Positions 38,341 to 49,076 of a stretch of DNA of 64,000 bases are shown here, piece after piece. Made by a program: the position numbers and the translations under genes. This stretch comes from Xestospongia bergquistia (taxonomy: Eukaryota > Porifera > Demospongiae > Haplosclerida > Petrosiidae). How positions within the stretch are numbered: position 1 is the first letter of the stretch; the number at the start of each line of letters is the position of its first letter. Where the stretch lies: assembly GCA_963965975.1 (NCBI GenBank), contig OZ014421.1:4825001-4889000 (forward strand), in the 5' to 3' direction. Below the pieces are notes generated by a model. It did no database searches, was not told the origin of the DNA, and was given only the letters and a program-made list of their open reading frames with translations.

Positions 38341-38348
38341 TTTTTATG
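38341..38348 (-). promoter_or_regulatory. TATA-like box of HSPA5
   Basis: CATAAAAA on the minus strand, about 90 bp upstream of the ATG and just downstream of the ERSE-like cluster. Confidence 0.45.
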
Positions 38349-38377
38349 CAGTCTGCGAAAGTAGCGCTGTTCTTGTA

Positions 38378-38396
38378 TGTGGAGCAATCTCATTGG
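38378..38396 (-). promoter_or_regulatory. ERSE-like element 1 (CCAAT-N9-CCACA)
   Basis: On the HSPA5 coding strand this reads CCAAT, nine bases, CCACA, one base from the mammalian ER stress response element CCAAT-N9-CCACG. It lies about 30 bp upstream of a TATA-like motif. Confidence 0.65.
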
Positions 38397-38440
38397 TCCA
38401 ATTGAGCCGCGCCCACCTCGGGCGTTCACTATTGTTGCAC

Positions 38441-38458
38441 GGTGGAAAATATGATTGG
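38441..38458 (-). promoter_or_regulatory. ERSE-like element 2 (CCAAT-N8-CCACC)
   Basis: On the coding strand this reads CCAAT, eight bases, CCACC. The spacing is one base short of the consensus, so it is the weakest of the three. Confidence 0.45.
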
Positions 38459-38470
38459 TCAGTATTGGCA

Positions 38471-38489
38471 AGTGGAAAGATTTGATTGG
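38471..38489 (-). promoter_or_regulatory. ERSE-like element 3 (CCAAT-N9-CCACT)
   Basis: On the coding strand this reads CCAAT, nine bases, CCACT. The spacing is exact and the last base differs from the consensus. Confidence 0.6.
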
Positions 38490-39316
38490 TTAGCGTCACA
38501 GATGACTTGGCGTTCAAAATAAGAAGACACATAGTATTGTCAAATCATCATGACCTTCAGAGTTCAAAGTTTAACTGAGTTCAAGTGTTGCAGCTAAACT
38601 TGGTATTTCTCCCACAGTATTTGCTGGGAACCTACATGATGAGACATGCATAAACATACCATCTTGTTCAGTCTTCAAAATTCAAGTTTAATTACACAAA
38701 TAACTGAAGATGCTAATACGAAAGTCAGTAGAATTATCTACAGTTCTAAACTAAAAAGTGATGCGCTAAGGTGGCGGTACGGTGGAAGTCGGAAGCCATA
38801 TAATTTTATTATAATAATAATATCATACTATATTCATAAATTCATAACACACTCTCATTAACACATATTTGTGGTTGGTTTGCATTCTTGCCAATAGATT
38901 TCACCTATTATTAACATGGGTGTGGTTCCAAGATAATGACATACCTCTCACATTCCAGTGGTTTCGTAGCTAATAAGCAAGTACAAACTGTTGTACTAAG
39001 GTACATTTATCTCAGCTCTAATACTACGCACAGGTAAGAAATCTTGAACAACTCTACCCAACATTGTACGAGTAATCCTATGAAGCCAATTTTTTAAAAT
39101 GGCGTTCGGTTTTCCGAAGGCTCTCAAAGATTTGACTCTGATTAGTGTAATATAGCAGTAATTCAAAAAAAAGCTTTCATAGGATTATAGATATCATATA
39201 ACTGTAATAGCAAGGTAAATTTGTAATATTTACCTATAAGAAGTTTTTAGAAAAATGTACCTTTGTTCTGTATACTGTTACTCCAGTAACTCTTGATTGA
39301 TGTGTGCAATTGTTTT
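38490..39316. other. intergenic region, no gene supported
   Basis: AT-rich sequence between the HSPA5 promoter and the transposon. Only short random frames are present. Confidence 0.5.
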
Positions 39317-41104
39317 CAGGGGCTTAGACACCATAAAAAATTTGGGGGGGGGGGGCTCAAATGTAACCTGATATTTTTTACTACCATGCCGAAAAAATTG
39401 CAATGAGTTAAGTATGTTACATGCGAATAACTTGAATCAATAACAGTATAACAATCAGTAGACTGTTTTAAAATTGTCCAAAATGCTTCATCCTTTCATC
39501 ATTTCTCTTTACAAACTCCTTGGCTATTGAAAGTAAATTGAGATTATTGGTGTAGTTGTTGTGTATATGCAAAAGTAAATAATTGTTTAAGTGGCTTTGA
39601 TTCACTGTTAAGAACAAATGATTGAAGTTGTGTATAGCTGGTATTAAGGTAAAAATATCTGAAATTTTTTTCAGCTTTTTTTGATGGAATCATGTAAAGA
39701 TACTTGTTCTAATAATTGATCATGCTTTAAAAAATCTTTTAAACCCTAGTACTTTGCAGAAATGTAGTTTGATTCCTTAATATCTGCAATGCTTTGGAGA
39801 CGTCAAATAATAATATTAAAGAACCTAGAGAGCTGAAACTTTTGAAAATTAAAGATGAAGTCAATTACTACAATTATACGGATGGATTTATTTCTACAAT
39901 AATATTTGACATTTTTACAAAGCTATAAACCTTCCCTACTTTAATCACTATTATTATTATATGTTATACAAATCGTACAAAGAAATGCATCCGTAAAAGT
40001 ACTAAAAATTGATCATTTTCGATCTTGAACTTGTCAGCAGGTTGTTACATTACCCATAGAATCAAAAATCACAACAACAGTATCTAACAGTGCAAAAGTC
40101 GCCATCTTGATAATGAATAATCGATTTTCATTAATTAAAGGCAATGAATACACTTATTGTCAGGTTATTGATAAGTGACTTTTGCGGGGTTAAAATAGTT
40201 AAATATATTATTACTATTTTTATTATTGTTTTTATTATTGTTATTAAAGCATGGTCTGCTTTGAGATGAAGGCACATAAGACTACGAACAATAATAATAA
40301 TAATAATAATAGCAATAATAATTAATACATTTTATTTAACTATTTTAACCCCGCGATTGTCACTTATCAATAACCTGACAATAAGTGTATTCATTGCCTT
40401 TAATTAATGAAAATCGATTATTCATTATCAAGATGGCGACTTTTGCACTGTTAGATACTGTTGTTGTGATTTTTGATTCTATGGATAATGTAACAACCTG
40501 CTGACAAGTTCAAGATCGAAAATGATCAATTTTTAGTACTTTTACGGATGCATTTCTTTGTACGATTTGTATAACATATAATAATAATAGTGATTAAAGT
40601 AGGGAAGGTTTATAGCTTTGTAAAAATGTCAAATATTATTGTAGAAATAAATCCATCCGTATAATTGTAGTAATTGACTTCATCTTTAATTTTCAAAAGT
40701 TTCAGCTCTCTAGGTTCTTTAATATTATTATTTGACGTCTCCAAAGCATTGCAGATATTAAGGAATCAAACTACATTTCTGCAAAGTACTAGGGTTTAAA
40801 AGATTTTTTAAAGCATGATCAATTATTAGAACAAGTATCTTTACATGATTCCATCAAAAAAAGCTGAAAAAAAATTTCAGATATTTTTACCTTAATTATT
40901 CAATATTATGCATATACATGATCGATCACCTACAAATACATGTACATCATTTACACTGTCAGGTGATAAATTTTTGACACTATTCATTTTTTGATAATGG
41001 TTTTTTGAAATTGCTGAATCATTCAAATTAAGAGGGGCTATGCCCCCCCAGTCTTAAATTAGGGGGGGCTCGAGCCCCCCTGCCCCCCTATGTCTAAGCC
41101 AGTG
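39317..41104. mobile_element. non-autonomous DNA transposon (hAT-like ends) with giant internal palindrome
   Basis: The left end reads CAGGGGCTTAGACA. The right end, reverse-complemented, reads CACTGGCTTAGACA, so there are ~14-bp terminal inverted repeats with two mismatches. The five bases outside each end are the same, GTTTT (39312-39316 and 41105-41109), consistent with a target-site duplication. G/C homopolymer runs lie just inside both ends. No transposase frame is present. CAGGG-type ends suggest hAT, but a 5-bp duplication is not the usual 8, so the superfamily is uncertain. Confidence 0.75.
39643..40896. repeat. near-perfect inverted repeat, ~562-bp arms, ~129-bp spacer
   Basis: The left arm 39643-40204 and right arm 40334-40896 are reverse complements with only scattered differences, for example tttgcgggg versus attgtcac context near the centre. 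The spacer is AT-rich with aataat runs. It lies wholly inside the transposon. Confidence 0.95.
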
Positions 41105-41352
41105 GTTTTAAGTTTTTTATCGAAGTTGAAGACCACTGATATAATGTAGTAGTCAAAGGATGGTATTTAAACAAGAAAAGATATAGAAATTATAATAGAA
41201 AAAAATTAAGCTATGAATATCATTAACGCCATAACTGAGTTATCATGTCAACATTACGCAGATATGATGTGACCTATATTTTCTCCCTATATAGCAACAC
41301 TCACTTACTAGGGCAAGAGGGAAGTGGTGTGGCAACATTTGAACTTAATAAA

Positions 41353-42261
41353 ATGGAGTTGAAAGTCAAAAAAGTTACTAAAGAATTGTTACACGATTTT
41401 ATATTGGATCGTTCGCAGAGATTAACATGGCTACCAGGTAAAATGGATGATGAATTGTTTTGGATTGCTGGACCTGAAGGGGCAGGAGTATATGTAGGTG
41501 AATTAAATGGTGAAATCATCACTGGTGTAGCTATGTTACAACAAAATGATAGTTATGGTTGGGTGGGATTTTACTTCTGTGAAGAGGAGCATCGTGGCAA
41601 AGGTTTTGCCTTCAAAACATGGAAGACAGCACGAGCAGCTATTGATCCTAAAATAAATCTTGGTCTTGATGCTGTTGTGTCAGTATCTCCTTTTTACATG
41701 AGAGAAGGATTCAAAAGAGCTTGGAAAAGTAGCAATTATTGCCTTTTTGTAACATTTATTTTTCAAGGTTACAACAACATGACGCCCCCTGGTGATGACA
41801 TTATTATTAAATCAGCTACTGAAATTGACTTTTCTAAGCTGAAGCTGTATGTTGAAGATGTGATCGGTTTCACATTTGCTCGAGCAGGAGTTTTAGAAAA
41901 GTGGATTACCTTGCCTACACATACAACATTAGTAGCTGTTAATGATAATAGAGATATAGTAGGTTTTGCTGCAATCAGAGAAACTATCAATGTCAGGGAA
42001 GATGGATATCGCTTAGCTCCAGTGTTAGCTGATAATGGAAACATTGCACGTTTTTTGTTACTAAAACTAGCCAAAGGAGTTGAGTCAATACAAAAATTTG
42101 TTATTCAAGTTCCTTATGAAATAAATTTTGAAGCCAAAAGAATAGTAGATGAAGTAAAAGGAAAACATAAAAATGATACTATACGTATGTATACTGGAAG
42201 TGAACTTCCAATTAAGAAAGAAAAATATTTTGGAATATTTTCAGATCAACTAACTGGGTAG
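41353..42261 (+). CDS. GNAT-family N-acetyltransferase, two-domain (YitH/HolE-like C-terminus)
   Basis: Single-exon frame of about 302 residues starting MELKVKKVTKELLHDF; an upstream in-frame extension to 41245 exists but lacks a good context. The first half shows the GNAT acetyl-CoA-binding pattern: GWVGFYFCEEEHRGKGFAFK contains the R/Q-x-x-G-x-G/A-like EEHRGKGF loop, and FYMREGFKRAWKS is the typical end of the fold. The second half (about residues 150-300) resembles the GNAT-like C-terminal domain of YitH/HolE-type proteins. Substrate unknown. It is located just after the transposon. Intronless structure could reflect retroposition or transfer but is not proof. Confidence 0.75.
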   Translation: MELKVKKVTKELLHDFILDRSQRLTWLPGKMDDELFWIAGPEGAGVYVGELNGEIITGVAMLQQNDSYGWVGFYFCEEEHRGKGFAFKTWKTARAAIDPKINLGLDAVVSVSPFYMREGFKRAWKSSNYCLFVTFIFQGYNNMTPPGDDIIIKSATEIDFSKLKLYVEDVIGFTFARAGVLEKWITLPTHTTLVAVNDNRDIVGFAAIRETINVREDGYRLAPVLADNGNIARFLLLKLAKGVESIQKFVIQVPYEINFEAKRIVDEVKGKHKNDTIRMYTGSELPIKKEKYFGIFSDQLTG

Positions 42262-42826
42262 AAGATGGTACAGATTATAAGAATACACATGGATTAAAAA
42301 TAATGTTACAATATATGCTGATTTTGATGTGATTCCTATGTAATTGATTACTAATAAGATAATGATATCATATATTTATAGATATATATTCCTTAGTGAA
42401 TGCTGAGTTAGCGATTTTTCAAGAATCAAAGCAATTTATATAATGGATATTGTGTCAACTACTCCATTGTTACAATAATTTCACTTTAAATTTGTGTTAA
42501 AGTCAATACTATTACACAATATAAGGTGTATGTAGGCAGGGGACCCCCCTACTTTCACTCAACAAGGATTTTGTCCTTCCACTACTAGTTGCCTATAATG
42601 TACCTCTCTCTTAATAAACTCACAAAATAAGGAACAACTATACACCAGCATTAGTCAGACCCTCCCTCCTGTCTACTGATGGTAAGTAAACTGTTAACCT
42701 TGCTTCGTACATATAGACCTACTCTTGCAGATCGAAGAGTATAATGTCACATTTGTACATAATGTAACACGTGGTTTAGCAAATCTGATTGGTTAACTAG
42801 AATAACCACGTGGCTACAGTTACACC
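42262..42826. other. intergenic region with PPAN promoter
   Basis: 3' UTR of the acetyltransferase, then the PPAN upstream region. ctgattggttaac at about 42785 contains an inverted CCAAT box about 40 bp before the PPAN start. Nothing else recognised. Confidence 0.45.
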
Positions 42827-45617
42827 ATGGGCAAGACCAGAAGAGTAAGTAAAATTGTTAATTTTATTTTATAACCATCGTCTGACAGAAAAAGAAAAGG
42901 ACTCATACTGAAGATGACAATAGTACAGGTATTGGTCCAAAGCCTCCTCAAACTTTTGTCATGGAGCGAGGTAGAGTGGGTCGACTTCTTCATGAATTAA
43001 TTGTAGACTTACGTCAGACTATGGAACCCTTTACGGCATCTCAATTAAAGGTACTAATGATAGGATTGTATTTTTATTTCCTCATTTTGCATTGATTAGG
43101 TGACTAGAAGAAACATACTGAAAGATTTTGTTCACATTGCTGGACCTCTTGGAGTCACACATTTTATTATGATATCAAAGACCAATGAACATGTTAACTT
43201 AAAAATTTCTAAACTACCCCGAGGGCCTACAATTACTTTTCACGTCACACAGGTAAAACGGGGAAGCTCCTACTTGATTATACTATAATTGAATGCTTTT
43301 CCAGTTTTCTCTTGCAAGAGAAGTGATTGCAGCTGCATCTAAACCACCTCCTCTACATACTAATATGTTTGTCACTCCAGCTATGGTAAAGCATTCTTTG
43401 TGTTGCTATGGTTACTGTGTTCCCTTTTTAACTAGTTGGTGCTCAATAACTTTTCTCTAGACAACAAACCAACAAAATTAATGATGACAATGTTTCAAAA
43501 TATGTTTCCTACACTCAATTTACAAACAGTAAGCAACCGTGTGATGGTCTATATTAATTAAAGGGGTGTGGTTTATATTTTTAAAGGTGAAACTGGCTAA
43601 TATGAAACGATGTGTGTTATGGAATTATAACAAGGACTCTCAACAAATAGAGTTCAGACATTAGTAAGTTAATATATTCATGAATGAATGGATGGATGGA
43701 TGGATAGATAGATTACTGACAAAATAGATATGATGATGACAACTGATAAAGTAATATAGATGAATGAGTGACTATCCACTAAGACTATAATAATATTATG
43801 TTGATGGTCATGCTATATTGTAATAATGCAACCAATTCTGTTTCCAGTGGTATTAAAGTTGTTCCTCGTGGAGTGAGTCGGGGAGTACGAAAAATTGCTC
43901 AGTCAAGAATACCTAATTTGAGTAGATATGAAGACATTAGTGAATATGTATTAGGGTAAATCCCCTTATTGCTTATAATATTAGAGGGTGTGGCTTTACT
44001 GATTTAGTGGTGGTGCATCAGAGAGTGAGGCAGAAGAAGCTGAGGGAGAAGTGACATTAGCACAAGATGTTCCAGGTCGTGGTAACATCAAACAACAGCA
44101 AAGTGCAGTCAAATTATATGAGGTATTTTAAGAGTGAACAGTGCCTATAGTAGATAGATTGAGAATATTGTAAACTGTCATAGTATAAGAGAACCTTAAT
44201 ATGAAACTAGAACAAGTATTTAGTATAATTATATGCACTTTAAAATGTCCTTTATGATGAGAGTGTTTATTGTATTCTTTCATCTACAATTACAGCTTGG
44301 TCCTAGACTGACATTACAACTGGTGAAAATAGAGGCTGGACTATGTTCAGGAGAAGTACTACATCATGAATTTAGTAAGACATTTTTGTCGACTGTTTGT
44401 AGGTGTATTCGTTATGACCTTATAGTTCAGAAAACATCAAAGGAAATGAAACAATTGAGAAAGCTATTTAAAGAAAGAAGGCAAGATATGACTAGTAGTT
44501 ATAATAACCAGTAGTTATAATAACCAGTAGATATAATAACCAGTAGATGTAATGACCAGTAGATATAATAACCAGTAGATATAATGACCAGTAGATATAA
44601 TAACCAGTAGATATAATGACCAGTAGATATAATAACCAGTAGATGTAATAACCAGTAGATATAATAACCAGTAGATGTAATGACCAGTAGATATAATAAC
44701 CAGTAGATGTAATAACCAGTAGATATAATAACCAGTAGATGTAATGACCAGTAGATATAATAACCAGTAGATGTAATGACCAGTAGATATAATAACCAGT
44801 AGATGTAATAACCAGTAGTTATAATAACCAGTAGATATAATAACCAGTAGATATAATAACCAGTAGATGTAATAACCAGTAGTTATAATAACCAGTAGTT
44901 CTAAATATCAAATTATATATTATGTTTTTTTTTAAATAGACAATTAAAACTTGTTAGGAAACGTGAACAGGAAGAAAATGTGAAAAGAAAAGAAAAAGAA
45001 AAGGAAAGAAAAAAGTTAGTTAATGGATAATGTTGATAGACTGTTCACACTGCAGTATGTTATAGGAAGGAAGAACATATACGTCAAGGGATAACACCAT
45101 TAGTAGAGGAGGAGAGAGGTAGTGATAGTGATGATGATGCTGAATACTATCGACAAGAAGTGGGTGTGGCACCTGATCCAGGTATACGGTACTGTGTAGT
45201 AGTTTTCCAAATGGGCTTGGAATTATCTTTAGTATAGTGATATGAAGATTGTAATCATTGTATAATGTAAATATTAATGTAATTAAAACAGATGTACCAA
45301 ATATAAGGTCTACTTAGAATCCTCCATGAAAGGTTCAGCTGTAAAAAGACATTTGCATACTTTTTCTTGTAGAACTGTCACTGACATCAAGACCAAGACA
45401 GCCTTTGGTGAGTGGACAGAAGAGGAAAAAACGAACTGCACCAGATTTCTCAAAGTCCCGAGGACCACCTTTGAAAAGGACAAAATTGGTTACCATGGAA
45501 ACAAAAGGTAAAACCAAGAAGTTTCAATCTTCAAAAAGAGATTCGAAAGACGGTACTAAGCCAGTGAAAAAGATCTATACAGGAACAGTATTTCGTAAAA
45601 AAGCAAACAGAAAATAA
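42827..45617 (+). CDS. PPAN: PPAN/SSF1-like Brix-domain ribosome biogenesis factor
   Basis: A nucleolar Brix-domain protein needed for 60S subunit assembly (27S pre-rRNA processing). The start exon is MGKTRR at 42827, continuing KKKRTHTEDDNSTG. Brix core motifs: MERGRVGRLLHELIVDLRQT, VTRRNILKDFVHIAGPLGVT, KLPRGPTITFHVTQ and YGIKVVPRGVSRGVRKIAQS. An acidic run (ESEAEEAEGE) and a Lys/Arg-rich C-terminus ending FRKKANRK are as expected. One intron (about 44373-44426) is about 50 nt. The intron after LFKERR appears to use a GC donor (AAG|GCAAGA), because joining there keeps the frame into QLKLVRKREQ. That intron holds a minisatellite. Confidence 0.92.
44503..44905. repeat. 16-bp minisatellite (ataataaccagtagat) in PPAN intron
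   Basis: About 25 tandem copies of taaccagtagatataa with gaccag, gatgta and agttat variants. Confidence 0.95.
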
Positions 45618-46768
45618 ATAAGAAAGCTTAATTTTAATATTCATTCAAAATTAATAATTAGTTGATATTATTCATTAGTTGCCAAATAATTACTACAAGA
45701 TGTAATAGATAAAATAGAAGTAAAATATGACTGAAAGATCATGTACTCAGTCACAGTGACACCTATCAATATGGACAGTCTGAAGAAAGCACAGTTATAA
45801 TATCAATATAATTTATAACTTAATTTAAGGACACATCTCTAATTGGTAGGATACGAGAATTGATTATTGTATTTTGTGTAAATTTTATCTACAGCTTAAA
45901 ATTATGGCAGTGTCTAGAGTGCCAGGAATTGAATATCATACTGTAATGTGAAATTAATACATTTTTAGGTTACAATGTGTATAGTTTATGGTTTAGTCTG
46001 TTGTGCATTGAGTTTGACCACTGGACATGTCAACTAAAACTAAATCACATAGCAATAAAATTATTGTTTTTACTAAGCAAGTCTATGCATTTGAAATATC
46101 CATTAAGCCTTTTCCACAGATCATTCTCCTCAAATTAAAATAAACTAGTAACTCCACAAATTCATGAAATGAAGGCATGCCTTTAGTTATTGGTCTAGAC
46201 CTAGATATATAGGATACAAGCCAAGTGCTCTTAAAAAACATTAATAGTAAAACATCATTTACATCAATTTTGCATGTACATATGATCAAAGTTCATTTCT
46301 ACAGCTATCTGATAATTGTAGGTTTAATACTATACCTTGAACTCACAAAAATACTACACTAAGAGGATGCTATATGTAGCTCAACCTTTGCACCATATAT
46401 ATAGAGAGAGATATTATAGAGATAATAATTGGTGATCAGCTGCTTATCTGAAGGATGACATACAGTTGTCAGAATGCTCACTGGAAACTCACATAAAATT
46501 ATCAGAAACAATTTATCAAGAAGTGTCTGGCTGGCAAGGAAGTCAAGAAAGAAGTGTAATGTATATGATACTAAGTTTAATACACACATTGTGTATGAGT
46601 ACATTAGAGTTGATTTGATTTGATTCAATTAATTCAATCTGGAAAAAGGGTTGTACATGTGTTCATCTTCATGACTTATCTATCTAAAACAAATTACTCT
46701 GATTCAATTATTAGTCTTTACAATAAAGATATGATTATAATAAAATAAATAAATAAAACAAACAAGAA
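45618..46768. other. intergenic region between PPAN and RABGGTB 3' ends, no gene supported
   Basis: AT-rich, convergent 3' ends. Only short frames without splice or start support are present. Confidence 0.55.
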
Positions 46769-48715
46769 CTAATCAGTCAACAATTTACATTTTAGTCCTA
46801 TCCTGTCTATTACATCTTGGGGTAAACAAAAAACTGGATTAACTGGTTTGATCTGTTTGTTGCCAAGCAACGACAATCCTGCTAAACCAAATAAAGTATG
46901 AAATGGATCCACCTGTTTAGATTGAAATAACGAGACTGTTAATTAACAGGGGCACATCCAATTTACCAAGTCTCCAGGTCGATCAGCAAATCCACCAGTC
47001 TCCTCATCTTGAGTTGCAAGAATAAAACCAGTCAATTTGTCCTTAAAAGAACAAATTAAAAATTATACAATCACCATCATTTCATGAGATGGCATATATT
47101 GTGTTACCTTATCAATCCAATGTATTCGTCCAATCATATTCAAGGATGCTAAAACCCACCATGAGTAACAAACATCAGGTAACTTCTCTGGACGACCTGA
47201 ACACACATAGTTACATTTGATATATGAATTATGATATTCTACCATTTAAACCTCCTGAGGGAAGCTGTCGTTCACAAAGCCACCATCCTAGTTGATCTGC
47301 ATTGATTTCATATAGTCTACCAGTAATAGCTAATGCACCAACACAACAATATACCTGTTATAATAAGATATAGTATTAACAAGATATAGAACAGTACAAT
47401 AATTCTATATTGCAAAAAAAATTTTAAAAAATTAATTTTTTCAATATTTGAGCTCTATTTGTACCTGGCCTGCATGAGATTCAGAGCCTGGAGCAACACC
47501 AAATCCACCATCAAAGTTCATACATGCTAAAATAAATTCAACAGCTTTGTCAACATTAACAGCATCCATACGTCCCTGTAATATATAGTGAGTGCATTAA
47601 CATCACATTATACAGTCAACATTGATTCTGATACTACAATACCAGTATGGTGATATAGGTATGAGACTACTGGTATGGACATCAGACTTTTAAGCATATC
47701 AATACTTACCAGTAGTGCTAGAGTTGCTAGTGCACAAAAAGAGAACCTAGTGTCTACTTCACCTATAACATATAGTTATGAGGACTAACATTAACAATAT
47801 ATATTACCCCATTTATCACCAGTAAACGACCCATTTGGTTGTTGTAGACCAACAACAAATTGAACAACAGTCTCTTTATCAATGATGTCTAACTCATTGT
47901 ATAATGTAAGAATCTATGATAGAAACCAATATAATACATAGTGGGTGGAGTGAACTTTAGTTAGGTTATCCAGGTAATATGAAATGAAAATAGTCATTCT
48001 TCATACATGATCATATATTTTAAAATAATTGGACACTAGTCTAGTAAGTTAGATCCTTAGATTTTTGCTATAGCTCAAGAAAAAAGATCACATGATCTAA
48101 TTTTAATAGACCAATCAGATTTAACTGCTCAGGTTCTGGGTATGTGGTTAGTATATTACACAATATGGAAGTCTTCAAAATTTGTTTACAATTTTAGTAT
48201 ATTTAACAAATGATCACTTATAATATTATAGCACTAAGTATTAATGTTCATTTGTTAATACTAAACTAGTAAGTTGTACTTGTCATATATTACTTACTTG
48301 TATAGCACTTAATGTATATAGGAGATGTGCATCATGACATGGAGCTGGACTAAATCCACCTGAACTATGATAACAGGAACGTACATAGTCTAATACCTCA
48401 GTTTTGTTCATACGATGAAGTTGTCCCATGAGGTCCATGGCAGTTAAGCCCCAATATATACCACTTATTCGTAAAAACTCTGTCATACAATAATCCTACC
48501 AAATGAGAACAATAGTTTTAACAATAATTATAAATTATTGGTATTTACATACATAATCATCTTTGTCCTTTTCAAAGGCTTCAATATATGAAGCATGTTT
48601 ATCCAATAGAAGTGATTTCAATGCTGGATTATCTGGAAGTTGGACATCTTTCACTGGAGTGCCCTGTTCATAGCAAAAGAAGAAAGTAGTTAAGAAACTC
48701 AGAGACACTCACCAT
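46769..48715 (-). CDS. RABGGTB: Rab geranylgeranyltransferase beta subunit
   Basis: The catalytic beta subunit of Rab GGTase, which with the alpha subunit and REP attaches geranylgeranyl groups to Rab C-termini. The first coding exon is only the ATG (48713-48715), followed by a GTGAGT donor; the next exon begins [15 protein letters not shown]. Prenyltransferase repeats are clear: [59 protein letters not shown] and [19 protein letters not shown]. The zinc and catalytic D/C/H residues in the DVCYSW and PFHT motifs are present. The end [12 protein letters not shown] differs from vertebrates. Length is about 330 residues, normal for the family. Confidence 0.95.
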
Positions 48716-48947
48716 TGTTAAGGGTAGTTGGTCACGCCCTCAACACCCACGCGATGGTTTTCGTCTAAAGAATCAAGAGATTATTTAATGGTCAGTTGAT
48801 TGATACTTGTCTCTGTTGATAGACTATTAATACTTACTCATCATAGTATGTTGTTGTAATTAATCACATTGATTTGTACAAGTATTTATTATTTGTTCTG
48901 TTATCTTGATCTTGTTACACATCCTATCCTTTGATTTCAGTTATCCA

Positions 48948-48950
<3 letters not shown>

Positions 48951-49022
<72 letters not shown>

Positions 49023-49041
49023 TCTCTCTCTCTATCTCTCT
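48951..49041. repeat. (CT)n tract in the 5' intron of the ubiquitin-fusion gene
   Basis: About 85 bp of ctctctct ending ctctcttcag at 49045. It serves as the polypyrimidine tract of the acceptor 32 bp before the start codon at 49077. Confidence 0.85.
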
Positions 49042-49076
49042 TCAGCCTCCAAAACATTCATCATCTAAGGAAATTA

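Noticed and set aside
41353..42261. Acetyltransferase as a clear horizontal transfer
   Set aside because: Being intronless and bacterial-like is suggestive only. Base composition does not stand out and a tree is needed.
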